Origin: Enhydrobacter sp.
Lineage (GTDB): Bacteria > Pseudomonadota > Alphaproteobacteria > Reyranellales > Reyranellaceae
Length of the DNA: 64,000 nt
Reading direction: 5' to 3'
Assembly (NCBI GenBank): GCA_026126105.1
Contig: JAHCJV010000026.1
Location: 1 to 64,000, forward strand
Numbering within the stretch: position 1 is the stretch's first letter; every line of letters begins with the position of its first letter. Positions 1 through 7,811 of this stretch are shown here, piece after piece. The translations under genes and the position numbers were made by a program. The notes below the pieces were generated by a model that saw only the letters and a program-made list of their open reading frames with translations, did not search any database and was not told where the DNA came from.

Positions 1-1
1 C

Positions 2-1228
2 AAGATCAGGAGCCCCGAGCCGCGCGAGGTGTTCGAGGAGGGGCTGCAGATCCCGCCGATGAAGATGATCGCGGCGGGCAAGACCGACGAGACGCTGGTC
101 GCTATCATCCGCAAGAACGTCCGCACGCCGGACCAGACGATGGGCGACCTTTACGCACAGATCGTCGCGCTCGACGTGATGGAAGACCGGCTGCGCGTGC
201 TGATGGATGGCTACGGCCTCGACGACCTTACCGATCTCGCGCGCGAGATTCAGGGCCGTTGCGAGGCGGCGATGCGCGCGGCGATTCGCGAGCTTCCCGA
301 CGGAACCTACCGGAGCGAACTCAAGACCGACGGCATCATGGAAACGCCGATCACGCTGAAGCTCGAGCTCACGATCAAGGGCGACCAGATCAGCATGAAC
401 TTCGCCGGCACCGACGCCCAGGTCGATCGCGCGATCAACTGCGCGCTCTGCTACACGACAGCGATGGCAATGTACGGGGTGAAGGTCTGCACCAGCCCCA
501 ACCTGCCCAACAACGAGGGCGCCTTCCGGCCGATCTCGCTCAGCGCGCCACCGGGCTGCATCGTCAATCCGCAGTTCCCCGCGCCGGGCGGCTCGCGCAT
601 GCTGATCGGCCACTACGTGCCGATGCTGGTGTTCGGCTGCCTCGGCCAGATCGTGCCGGAGCGGGTGATGGCTGCATGCGGCAGCCCGATGTGGGGCATG
701 AACCAGTCGGGCGTGCGGGAAGGCGGCAAACCCTACGCCAACATGTTCTTCTACAACGGCGGCATGGGCGGCAACGCGCAGCGCGACGGCATCACCTGCC
801 TGAGCTGGCCGTCGAACGTCTCCTCGACCTCGATCGAGATCAGCGAACACATCGCGCCGTTGCGTTTTCATCACAAGAGGCTGCGGCCGGACTCCGGCGG
901 CCCGGGCCGTCACCGCGGCGGGCTGGGCCAGGAGATCCTGATCGAGAGCCGCAGCGAAACGCCGATCGCCGTCTCCTTCCTCGCCGAGCGCACGATCTTT
1001 CCGGCTTTCGGTATCGAGGGCGGCAAGGATGGCGCGCCGGGCGAGCTGCGGATCAATGGCAAGCTCACCGATCCGAAGAAGCAGTACGTGCTCCAGAAGG
1101 GCGACACTGTCTCCCTTGGCACGCCAGGTGGCGGCGGGCATGGAAATCCGACAATACGGAGCGACGCGGCCCTGGCGACCGATGTCGCCGGGGGCTATGT
1201 GTCGAATCGTGCTTCATATGGCCGATAG
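2..1228 (+). CDS. Hydantoinase B/oxoprolinase family protein, 5'-truncated by the window edge
   Basis: C-terminal part of a HyuB-type subunit, which normally works with HyuA to hydrolyse hydantoins, 5-oxoproline or related cyclic amides with ATP. The reading frame is open from base 2 through the window edge, so the gene starts upstream. The apparent GTG at 29 lies inside a conserved stretch (REVFEEGLQIPP) and is not the start. Family landmarks seen are NCALCYTTAMAMYGVK, APGGSR, a GG-rich catalytic-domain segment (RPDSGGPGRHRGGLGQE) and LGTPGGGGHGNP near the end. The tail after GYVS is short and slightly unusual. HyuA is presumably upstream, outside the window. A decayed paralogous fragment lies at about 5.2-5.5 kb. 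The exact substrate cannot be read from the sequence. Confidence 0.9.
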   Translation, partial: KIRSPEPREVFEEGLQIPPMKMIAAGKTDETLVAIIRKNVRTPDQTMGDLYAQIVALDVMEDRLRVLMDGYGLDDLTDLAREIQGRCEAAMRAAIRELPDGTYRSELKTDGIMETPITLKLELTIKGDQISMNFAGTDAQVDRAINCALCYTTAMAMYGVKVCTSPNLPNNEGAFRPISLSAPPGCIVNPQFPAPGGSRMLIGHYVPMLVFGCLGQIVPERVMAACGSPMWGMNQSGVREGGKPYANMFFYNGGMGGNAQRDGITCLSWPSNVSSTSIEISEHIAPLRFHHKRLRPDSGGPGRHRGGLGQEILIESRSETPIAVSFLAERTIFPAFGIEGGKDGAPGELRINGKLTDPKKQYVLQKGDTVSLGTPGGGGHGNPTIRSDAALATDVAGGYVSNRASYGR

Positions 1229-1277
1229 GACGGTGCGCTTAGCGTGTTGCGCAAGTTTATGGACCAGCCGAGCCTGG

Positions 1278-1733
1278 CTAGAACTTTCTCGACCATTTCA
1301 GGCTAACATTCAGCTCACGCCAAGTTTCGCCGTCCCAGTCATACCGATACCCGCTGAACTCGGCCCCAATCGTACCTCTCGCGACGCTCCCGATCTCCTG
1401 ACGGAGGGTGAGACCCGTGAAGTTGGCTGAGCCCGCGGCAATACCCGAAAGGGTAAGGCCCGCGTAGCTCGTTCGGCCCGCTGACAGCGCGACCAGAAAT
1501 CCGCCGCCCGACCAGGAAGCCTCCAGCGCAGCCGTCTTGCTTTGAAGTTGGTTGTATTCCGCCGGTCTCGCTGTGCGGCTAGAATCCATGCCGAACACGC
1601 CAAAGGAAAATCCGCCCAGATCGCGAAAGTTCGAAAGCTCTACCGTAGCGCCCTCCGGATCGAACGCGGCGGCGCTACCGCTTGAAAAGGCGGTGAAGAG
1701 GAGCACTGGAAGGAGGCGATTCATCGCGGCCAT
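1278..1733 (-). CDS. Putative small outer-membrane beta-barrel protein
   Basis: About 151 residues. It begins with a Sec-type signal peptide (MAAMNRLLPVLLF, with a cleavage-like SAAAF), followed by alternating polar/aromatic strands rich in Gly, Ser, Thr and Tyr. It ends in LKWSRKF, and a terminal Phe is typical of outer-membrane barrels recognised by BamA. I chose the ATG at 1733 because GGAGG lies 5 nt upstream; a longer frame reaches 1826 but overlaps the upstream gene. It lies 52 nt downstream of another small exported protein on the same strand and is probably co-transcribed from the sigma-54 promoter at 2083-2098. I recognise no specific family. Function is unknown. Confidence 0.6.
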   Translation of the reverse strand: MAAMNRLLPVLLFTAFSSGSAAAFDPEGATVELSNFRDLGGFSFGVFGMDSSRTARPAEYNQLQSKTAALEASWSGGGFLVALSAGRTSYAGLTLSGIAAGSANFTGLTLRQEIGSVARGTIGAEFSGYRYDWDGETWRELNVSLKWSRKF

Positions 1734-1785
1734 CAGCACCTCCATCGCATTGGCGACGGAGGTGCCGACAAGTCCAGACGCGCGG

Positions 1786-2034
1786 TTAACGGCCGCGGCC
1801 GCGACGGCGACCGCGTTGATCTTCACCCGCCTCGTTCTTGCGGCCGCGGCTTTCGGCCTCGCGATTCAACTCCTGCATTCCGGACAGCGAAGAGTCCTGC
1901 GTAACGAGGTTGTCGGTATCGAACGCGAGGTGGCTTTCGAAGCTGGCCTCGACCGTGCTTGCCGAAGCCGTGCCGGCGAGAGCGCTGATGCCGACGATGA
2001 TGGCGGCGGCGGCGACGAAGCGATTGGCGATCAT
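1786..2034 (-). CDS. Small exported protein of unknown function
   Basis: 82 residues with a clear signal peptide (MIANRFVAAAAIIVG, cleavage near ASA-STV). A short acidic mature part follows (EASFESHLAFDTDN), ending in a charged Arg/Glu-rich tail. AAGGGAC precedes the ATG by a suitable distance. It is the first gene after the sigma-54 promoter at 2083-2098 and is followed by the putative barrel protein, so the two may be one exported unit controlled by the neighbouring NtrC-type regulator. The low-complexity Arg tail comes from GC-rich sequence with two overlapping NotI-like motifs, so the exact C terminus may be unreliable. I do not recognise the family. Confidence 0.55.
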   Translation of the reverse strand: MIANRFVAAAAIIVGISALAGTASASTVEASFESHLAFDTDNLVTQDSSLSGMQELNREAESRGRKNEAGEDQRGRRRGRGR

Positions 2035-2082
2035 TGGGTAGTCCCTTTAGACAGAACCGGAAAAGCCCGGCACTGCCTCAGG

Positions 2083-2098
2083 AGCACCCCACGTGCCA
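2083..2098 (-). promoter_or_regulatory. Sigma-54 (RpoN) promoter, -24/-12
   Basis: On the minus strand the site reads TGGCACGTGGGGTGCT. This is one base from the RpoN consensus TGGCACG-N4-TTGCW and has the exact GG-N10-GC spacing. It lies about 50 nt upstream of the ATG at 2034, leaving a leader of roughly 40 nt. A sigma-54 activator gene lies immediately upstream in the same orientation, so it is the natural candidate regulator. Confidence 0.7.
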
Positions 2099-2220
2099 GC
2101 CCGTTGCGAACCACCTAACTCATTGATTTGGCGCGATAATCATCTATGCAGGTCGTGGGGGTTGGGTGGGGCTTTTCGCCCGTGTGGGTCTTCTCGCCAA
2201 GCCGCATGGAAACCACGGAA

Positions 2221-3609
2221 TTACACGAATTCCTCGCGTCGGAGAGCATGCTTGTCCATGCGATAACGCAAAGTGTCTCGCGATACACCGAGCGACTTTG
2301 CCGCGAGCGTGACGTTGCCGTGGACCTTCCGGAGAGCGGTGACGATCAGGTCGCGTTCGATGTCGCCGAGCGTTGCGCCGTGCGCTTCCGGTCGCTCCGT
2401 TGAGCCGATTGCCACGACCTCGCGCAAACTCAGATCCGCCGGCTCAATGCGGTTTCCCGCGGTTAGCATACATGCCTGCTGGATCACGTTTCTGAGTTCC
2501 CGAACGTTACCGGGCCAGGAATGTGCAAGTAGCGCCCCCTCGGCAGCCGGAGTCAGAGTGAGGTCGCCGCGTCCATAGCGGTTGCGCCATTCCTTCAGAA
2601 AGAGACCTGCAATGCTAAGGATGTCGCCGCCTCGGCTGCGCAAGGGGGGCGAGCTAATCGTGATCGTGTTCAGGCGGTAGTACAGATCGCTGCGGAATTC
2701 GTTTACTCGAACCTTGTCCTCGAGGGATGCATTGGTCGCGGCGATCAGACGGACATTGATGCGCCTGTCGCGCACGCCGCCCACGGGACGGATGACGCCG
2801 TCCTCGATCGCTTTCAGGAGCTTTGCCTGTGCCTGGAGTGTCAGCTCGCCGACCTCGTCCAGAAAAAGCGTCCCGGTATCGGCAGCCTGGAAAAGCCCGA
2901 CCTTGCGTTCGCGCGCGTCGGTGAATGACCCTTTCTCGTGACCGAAAAGCTCCGACTCGACGAGGTGCTCGGGTAGTGCGGCACAGTTCACCTCAACGAA
3001 AGGTGCCTTGCGGCGTGGGCCGTCGAAGTGCAGCGCCCGCGCAATCAATTCCTTTCCCGTTCCTGTTTCGCCAAGAATCAGCACAGGCGGGCCCGGCTGC
3101 GCACCTGATGCGCCGCTGTCGGCACTAATGACCATTCCGATTCGCGTCTTCATATCCCGGACCACCGAAGAGTCGCCGACGATGCGGTCCAGTCCGCTGC
3201 GCCTCTCTTCCTTTGTCCTGAAGTAGGAAAGCGAACTTTCCAGCTTCGACTGCTCGACCAGCCTCTCGAGAAGCAGAGCGATCTCGTCGAGTCCGACCGG
3301 TTTGGTAAGATAGTCGTCGGCGCCAGACTTCATCGCCTCGACCGCGGTTTCCACGCTGCCGTGCGCTGTTATCATCACCAGCTTCGTTGCCCGGTCGGAA
3401 GACCTGATCGCCTTGATCAGGTCCATCCCGACGCCGTCGGGAAGGTTTTGGTCTATTAGAACGGCGTCAGGCTGCAGTTCTTCATAGAGCTTCGCGGCGC
3501 TGCGCACCGTAGCGGCCACAACCACCTCGTATTCGCGACGTTCGAGGTAAGTCTTGACGTTGCGCGCCAGCAGTGCCTCATCTTCTACGAGGAGAACTAG
3601 GCTACGCAC
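2221..3609 (-). CDS. Sigma-54-dependent response regulator, NtrC/DctD class
   Basis: 462 residues in three domains. The receiver (about 1-120) has E9, D10, phospho-acceptor D53, T81 and K103. The AAA+ sigma-54 activation domain (about 140-380) has Walker A GETGTGKE at 180-187 and Walker B LFLDEV at 249-253. A Fis-type helix-turn-helix (VTLAAKSLGVSRDTLRYRM) lies at the C terminus. The sigma-54-contacting loop, GAFTGA in the family consensus, reads GSFTDA (227-232), keeping Phe and Thr. It starts at GTG 3609 and overlaps the end of the kinase gene by 8 nt, so kinase and regulator are translationally coupled. The probable target is the sigma-54 promoter at 2083-2098 just downstream. The signal sensed is unknown. 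Confidence 0.93.
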   Translation of the reverse strand: MRSLVLLVEDEALLARNVKTYLERREYEVVVAATVRSAAKLYEELQPDAVLIDQNLPDGVGMDLIKAIRSSDRATKLVMITAHGSVETAVEAMKSGADDYLTKPVGLDEIALLLERLVEQSKLESSLSYFRTKEERRSGLDRIVGDSSVVRDMKTRIGMVISADSGASGAQPGPPVLILGETGTGKELIARALHFDGPRRKAPFVEVNCAALPEHLVESELFGHEKGSFTDARERKVGLFQAADTGTLFLDEVGELTLQAQAKLLKAIEDGVIRPVGGVRDRRINVRLIAATNASLEDKVRVNEFRSDLYYRLNTITISSPPLRSRGGDILSIAGLFLKEWRNRYGRGDLTLTPAAEGALLAHSWPGNVRELRNVIQQACMLTAGNRIEPADLSLREVVAIGSTERPEAHGATLGDIERDLIVTALRKVHGNVTLAAKSLGVSRDTLRYRMDKHALRREEFV

Positions 3610-4942
3610 CGTGCAGCACCGTCTCGAGAGTAATCGTGACCGAGGTCCCTGAACTGACGCTGCTCGAAATGGAAAGGCTTCCGTTCCACCTCTCTATCAC
3701 GCCTCGCGCCAGCGCAAGCCCAAGGCCAAGCCCCCTGGACTTGGTCGTGAAGTAGGAATCGGAGACGCGATAGAGCAGCTCCGGGGGTATGCCCGGTCCG
3801 TTGTCGGCTATCTCGATCGACACTTGTCGCCCCTTTGCCTTTTCGGAGATCGCGATGTCGAGCGTTCCGCCATCTCCCATTGCCTCGATTGCATTGTCCA
3901 CGATGCTCGTTACCGCATGCTCGAATAGAACGGGATCGATCAGGCTCGTCGAACGACGCCCACGCTGATCGGTTCGTTGTACGGCGATCCGACTTCTCTC
4001 CAAGGCGCCTTTACGCTTGGCGACCGCCAGGTCGACGATGGTCATCGGATCGAATGCCTGCATGTCGGACGGTTCGGGACGGGCATATGACAACAGATCC
4101 CGGACGTATCCGTCCATGCGGTCCACTTCGCGTATGACGTCTTCGGCGACATCGGCGCGACCTGGCGGCAACTCGCTGCGCCACAACTCGGCAGTGGAGC
4201 GGATTGCTGCCATGGGGTTCCGTAGGCTATGCGCGATAGCACTGGCAAGTTGCCCGATCATGGCGAAGGACTGAAGCCGGGCCAGCTGCTGCTGCTGACG
4301 CTCGATCTCGACGGCACCGCGTTGGACGATCCAGAATAGCGTGAGATAGAGCAAGACCGCGGCGCCAAACGCAAGCAGCCAGATCATTTGGCGTGCCTGG
4401 TCGATGGTGACGTTCAGCGCCGTCGGAAACTTGTAGAGCTCAATTACACCGATCACGTCGTAATCTGCTTGCGTCGAGCGTATCGGTAAATATGCTTCGA
4501 TGAAGCGTCCCGATTGTTGCAAGGCGACGTACTCGCTCTTGTGGTGATCGATCGAGTTGATCTCGGTGATGCGCTCACCCTTCAACGCCTTCTCGAGGTC
4601 CGGGTTGTCGGCAAATGTTTTGCCGACCAGCTGCTTCTCCGTGGACCACAACACCTGGCGATCGGCAGAGTAAATGTTGGCGCGCATCATGCCCGGCGTT
4701 TTGACGAGGTGCCTGACAAACTCCCTGAGCGCCGGGTTCTCTGGTGCGGGCCCGCCGAACACGGCGTCACCCTCGACCTCAACGATGCTCTGAAAGAATT
4801 CCTGCGATATTTCGCTCTCGCGTCCCAGAAGACTGCGGGTGATGAACTCGGCGACCCAATAAGCGGATGCGCCGCAAATCACGCCGACCAATCCCAGCGC
4901 GACGACTGCGAACCACAGGCGGATGTTAAAGGTGCGCTTCAA
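3602..4942 (-). CDS. Membrane sensor histidine kinase partnered with the NtrC-type regulator
   Basis: 446 residues. TM1 lies at about 9-33 and TM2 at about 186-208, enclosing a roughly 150-residue periplasmic sensor region that looks like a single-Cache domain (RANIYSADRQVLWSTEKQ). No obvious HAMP follows; instead there is a short Gln-rich coiled helix (IERQQQQLARLQ). The phospho-acceptor H238 sits in AIAHSLRNPMAAI. The ATP-binding domain shows the N box (VDNAIEAM), DNGPGIP and GLGLGLALARG. It phosphorylates the adjacent regulator (8-nt gene overlap), giving a typical DctB/NtrB-like pair. The ligand cannot be inferred. Confidence 0.92.
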   Translation of the reverse strand: MKRTFNIRLWFAVVALGLVGVICGASAYWVAEFITRSLLGRESEISQEFFQSIVEVEGDAVFGGPAPENPALREFVRHLVKTPGMMRANIYSADRQVLWSTEKQLVGKTFADNPDLEKALKGERITEINSIDHHKSEYVALQQSGRFIEAYLPIRSTQADYDVIGVIELYKFPTALNVTIDQARQMIWLLAFGAAVLLYLTLFWIVQRGAVEIERQQQQLARLQSFAMIGQLASAIAHSLRNPMAAIRSTAELWRSELPPGRADVAEDVIREVDRMDGYVRDLLSYARPEPSDMQAFDPMTIVDLAVAKRKGALERSRIAVQRTDQRGRRSTSLIDPVLFEHAVTSIVDNAIEAMGDGGTLDIAISEKAKGRQVSIEIADNGPGIPPELLYRVSDSYFTTKSRGLGLGLALARGVIERWNGSLSISSSVSSGTSVTITLETVLHGA

Positions 4943-5149
4943 ACGGGTGCCCCATGCTCGTGGCCATATGCGATTGCGGCCTCAGACCTCTGCCTCGCGT
5001 ATTCACAGTTCCCCTCATGCCTGGCTGTTTGCTGCAAGCGACCATTGATTGCTCCCCACCCTTGGATACCGGCAAGAGCAGACCGCATGCCAATGCCACA
5101 CAATTTCCACAACAATTGACCGGACGCGCTTGAATGCATCTCATTCACG
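4943..5149. other. Non-coding stretch upstream of the kinase gene
   Basis: Start of a gene-poor kilobase (4943-5971). I see no supported gene in this part; the short open frames here have no recognisable features. It should hold the kinase promoter. Just beyond it, at 5168-5184, is a perfect 7-bp-arm palindrome (TGCCCCA-TTC-TGGGGCA) that could be an operator, although it falls inside the possible pseudogene remnant. Confidence 0.4.
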
Positions 5150-5493
5150 AGCGTTGGCTGGTGCATTTGCCCCATTCTGGGGCATATCCCCACCCGACGC
5201 GATAAGCGGCAGAGGCGAGGGGGCGATAGGGATCACGCGAGTATTATCCACGGTGAACCCTACTCCAACACGTTCTTCTACGATGACGGCAAGTACGGCA
5301 CGCCCGGCGAGTTGCGATCAACGGCGAACTGGCGATCCCAGGAAGCGCTACTTATCCGGAAGGGTAACAGCGATTCTTTCGGCACCCGGGCGAGCGGCGC
5401 GATAGGGGCGACCCGAAGCTGCGCGCGGAGGTCGCGCTCGCGGTGGATGTGGCCCGCTGGATATGTCACGAAGCCGAAGGCGTATCGTTGTGA
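5150..5493 (+). pseudogene. Decayed hydantoinase B (hyuB) C-terminal fragment
   Basis: Read across frames, this stretch matches the C terminus of the HyuB gene at the window start. GEPYSNTFFYDDG (from 5252) matches GGKPYANMFFYNGG. GKYGTPGELR then INGEL matches GKDGAPGELRINGKL. RGDPKLRAEVALAVDVA and AGYVTKPKA match the family's closing GDP...DV..GYVS region. Relative to the intact gene, about 250 nt are missing between FFY and the following GK, one base is lost inside the LRIN codons, and another frameshift precedes GYVT. The part before 5252 (APFWG) is only a weak match. The divergence suggests an old paralogue rather than a recent copy. It is non-functional as it stands. Confidence 0.7.
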
Positions 5494-5502
5494 GCGCTTC
5501 TA

Positions 5503-5722
5503 CGCGTCGCGCAGATCCCGGCGCCGATGGATCTCGTCAATACGCTCGCCCTGGCCGCCGACCATCAACTCGAGGTGGGAATCGGCTTCTGCGAGCGCGA
5601 TCAGATCGCGACGCACCCCATTGAGTCCGGTTGCGTTCGCGCGCATCGTCGCGCAAGCGGTCGATCTTTTCGTCAATCCTTCGCAGGTACGCCAAGACCA
5701 AGTTGTCCGGTTCGATTGCCAT
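5503..5722 (-). pseudogene. Frameshifted small coiled-coil protein gene
   Basis: Starting at ATG 5722 on the minus strand, the frame reads MAIEPDNLVLAYLRRIDEKI and DRLRDDARERN, like the start of small heptad-rich proteins that are common and uncharacterised in alphaproteobacteria. After about 31 residues the sense continues in another frame as LNGVRRDLIALAEADSHLEL and GGQGERIDEIHRRRDL, again a Leu/Arg/Asp helical pattern. A one-base frameshift best explains this. It abuts the hydantoinase fragment on the opposite strand, so the region looks like accumulated debris. Sequencing error is the alternative. Confidence 0.5.
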
Positions 5723-5971
5723 GAGTAAAAGATTGGCGTTTCTTCCAGCAGAATGAAGGCCGTTGCTGGTTATCGGCCCGTCGGGCGGTCGAGCCGCTCG
5801 CGCGAAGTCGCGAGACTGGAGACACTCGTCGATAGTGCGCAGCGGCGTGGAGCTGCCTGGCTGGTCAAACCGCCACTGCTGCAGATGACCGGTTGATAGG
5901 GCTACGCGCACAAAAGCGGTGAAATTGATCGAGAACGATGAGCATGATGCAGTCCCTATCGGAGGAGATCG

Positions 5972-6568
5972 ATGAAACTCGCCTACTCGCCTGCCAGCCC
6001 CTACGTCCGCAAGGTCACCGCTTGCGCCATCAAGCGCGGTATCAACGACCAGGTGGAGCGGATGAAGATCGGCACGACCGATCCGGAGCTGCTGAAGTAC
6101 AACGCCTTGTCCAAGGTGCCGACGCTGATTACCGACGACGGGATGTGCATCTTCGACAGCCCGGTGATCTGCGAATATCTCGACAGCATTGGCACGGCGC
6201 CGAAGCTCTTTCCGGCCGCGGGACCTGCGCGCTGGAAGGCGCTGACGCAGGAGGCGCTGGCCGACGGCATCCTCGATGCCACGCAGCCGCGCCGCCGAGA
6301 GATCGCCTTGCCGCAGGACGAGGGGCGCAAGAGCTATATCGAGCTGCAACAGGGCAAGGTTGCCCGTGCGCTCGACGAGTTCGAGAAGCAGGCCGATTCG
6401 CTCGGCAACCTCGACACCATCGGCGAGATCACGATCGGCTGCGCGCTGGGTTACCTCGACTTCCGCTACGCCAACGAGCCGTGGCGCCCGGGGCATCCCA
6501 AGCTCGAAGCCTGGTACGCCAAGGTGGTGAAGCTGCCGCCGCTCGCCGACACCATGCCGGTGGGCTGA
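5972..6568 (+). CDS. Glutathione S-transferase family protein
   Basis: 198 residues. The N-terminal thioredoxin-like GST domain (MKLAYSPASPYVRKVTACAI) has the catalytic Ser region SPYVRK, cis-Pro in KVPTLITDDG and the DSPVICEYLD motif that binds the glutathione gamma-glutamyl group. The C-terminal helical domain follows (ITIGCALGYLDFRY). GGAGGAG stands 4 nt before the ATG. It is the first gene of a long plus-strand run, 4 nt ahead of the HutI-like amidohydrolase. Beta/zeta-like bacterial GSTs often serve catabolic or detoxification pathways. Cytosolic. The substrate is unknown. Confidence 0.9.
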   Translation: MKLAYSPASPYVRKVTACAIKRGINDQVERMKIGTTDPELLKYNALSKVPTLITDDGMCIFDSPVICEYLDSIGTAPKLFPAAGPARWKALTQEALADGILDATQPRRREIALPQDEGRKSYIELQQGKVARALDEFEKQADSLGNLDTIGEITIGCALGYLDFRYANEPWRPGHPKLEAWYAKVVKLPPLADTMPVG

Positions 6569-6572
6569 ACCG

Positions 6573-7811
6573 ATGTTCGACTTGCTGCTGCGCAAGGCGG
6601 CCGTCGCGACGATGCAGGACGGCTCGCCGTTCGGCCTGGTGTCGAAAGGCGCGATCGGGATTGCGGGCGGCAAGATCGCCTGGATCGGGCCGGACGCGGA
6701 AGTGCCGGCGTCGGGGGCCGCGAAGGTCTGGGACCTCGGCGGAAAGGTCGTCACGCCAGGGCTAGTCGATCCGCATACCCACATCGTCTACGGCGAGGAG
6801 GGGCTGATCGACTTCGAGGTGCTGAGCCAGGGCGGCCAGCGCTGGGATCTCGAGCCGCGCGGCGGCGGGGTCGGCGCCATGGTGAAGCGCACGCGGGCGA
6901 TGTCGGAGGACGCGCTCTATGCCGCCAGCCGCGCCCGCATGAGCCGGCTGCTCGCCAATGGTGTGACCACGGTCGAGAGCAAGTCCGGCGCCGGCCTCGA
7001 CAAGGATGTCGAGCTGCGCCTGATGCGGATCTCGCGCGCGCTCGGCAAGGACCTGCCGATCACCGTGATCTCGACCTTCCTCGGCGCGCACGGCCTGGCG
7101 CCGGAATATGCCGGCCGTCGCGATGACTACGTCGACTTCATGTGCAACGAGGTGCTGCCCGAGGCGGTGAAGCAGGACCTCGTCGATCAGGTCGACGGCT
7201 TCTGCGACAAGGTCGGCTTCAGCCACGAGCAGATGGGCCGCCTGTTCGGCAAGGCGAAGTCCTACGGGCTGGGCGTCAAGGCGCACTCGGACCAGTACAC
7301 CGACTTCGGCGCCGGCGCTCTCGTCGCCAAACATCGCGGCCTGTCGGCCGACCATCTCGAATTCGCCTCGCTCGCCACGGTGCGCGCCATGGCGGAGGCG
7401 GGGACGGTGGCGACGTTGCTGCCCGGCGCGCACTTGACCTTGCATGAAACGCGCAAGCCGCCGGTGGAGATGTTCCGCGAGATGGGCGTGCCGATGGCGC
7501 TGGCAACAAACTCCAATCCGGTAAGCTCGCCCACGGTGTCGCCGGCGTCGCAAATGCACCTTGCCTGTTACCTTTTCCGGCTGACGCCGGAAGAAGCCTT
7601 GCGCGGCTTTACGGTGAACGGCGCGAAGGCGCTCGGTATTGCCGACAGGGCCGGACTGATTGCCGTCGGACGTTCCGCCGACCTAGCCGTCTGGGACACC
7701 GACGATCCGCGCGGCATCGCCTACGCGATCGGCGGGGCAGGGTGTCTCGGTGTCGTGAAGAGCGGTGTCGTGGTCCACAAGGCCATACTTCCGGAGTTTG
7801 CCAGAGCATGA
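6573..7811 (+). CDS. HutI-like amidohydrolase (imidazolonepropionase family, divergent)
   Basis: 412 residues, the normal length for imidazolonepropionase. It shows the family's sequence landmarks: metal-binding H68 and H70 in DPHTHIVYG, a GGGVGAMVKRTR segment, KSGAG (KSGYG in HutI), third metal His H238 in VKAHSDQ, SADHLEF and LLPGAHL. The expected Asp of the ATD-x-NPGSSP motif, a metal ligand and catalytic residue in HutI, is Asn (N313, in ATNSNPVSSPT). No other hut genes are nearby. The next gene, an M20 hydrolase, overlaps by 4 nt (ATGA). I infer a related cyclic-amide hydrolase with altered chemistry, or an impaired enzyme. Annotating it simply as HutI would be risky. Confidence 0.8.
   Translation: MFDLLLRKAAVATMQDGSPFGLVSKGAIGIAGGKIAWIGPDAEVPASGAAKVWDLGGKVVTPGLVDPHTHIVYGEEGLIDFEVLSQGGQRWDLEPRGGGVGAMVKRTRAMSEDALYAASRARMSRLLANGVTTVESKSGAGLDKDVELRLMRISRALGKDLPITVISTFLGAHGLAPEYAGRRDDYVDFMCNEVLPEAVKQDLVDQVDGFCDKVGFSHEQMGRLFGKAKSYGLGVKAHSDQYTDFGAGALVAKHRGLSADHLEFASLATVRAMAEAGTVATLLPGAHLTLHETRKPPVEMFREMGVPMALATNSNPVSSPTVSPASQMHLACYLFRLTPEEALRGFTVNGAKALGIADRAGLIAVGRSADLAVWDTDDPRGIAYAIGGAGCLGVVKSGVVVHKAILPEFARA

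Noticed and set aside
2169..2181. GGGC-TTTTC-GCCC hairpin downstream of the activator gene as terminator or activator site
   Set aside because: The stem is only 4 bp and no T-run follows on the gene strand, so it is too weak to call.
4939..5193. 84-codon minus-strand frame upstream of the kinase gene
   Set aside because: No ribosome site, domain or signal peptide, and the composition is that of non-coding sequence. It overlaps the kinase start.
5537..6784. Long minus-strand open frame over the GST gene region
   Set aside because: It covers the clear plus-strand GST gene. Only its last part (5503-5722) has a protein-like N terminus, which I treat as a separate pseudogene.
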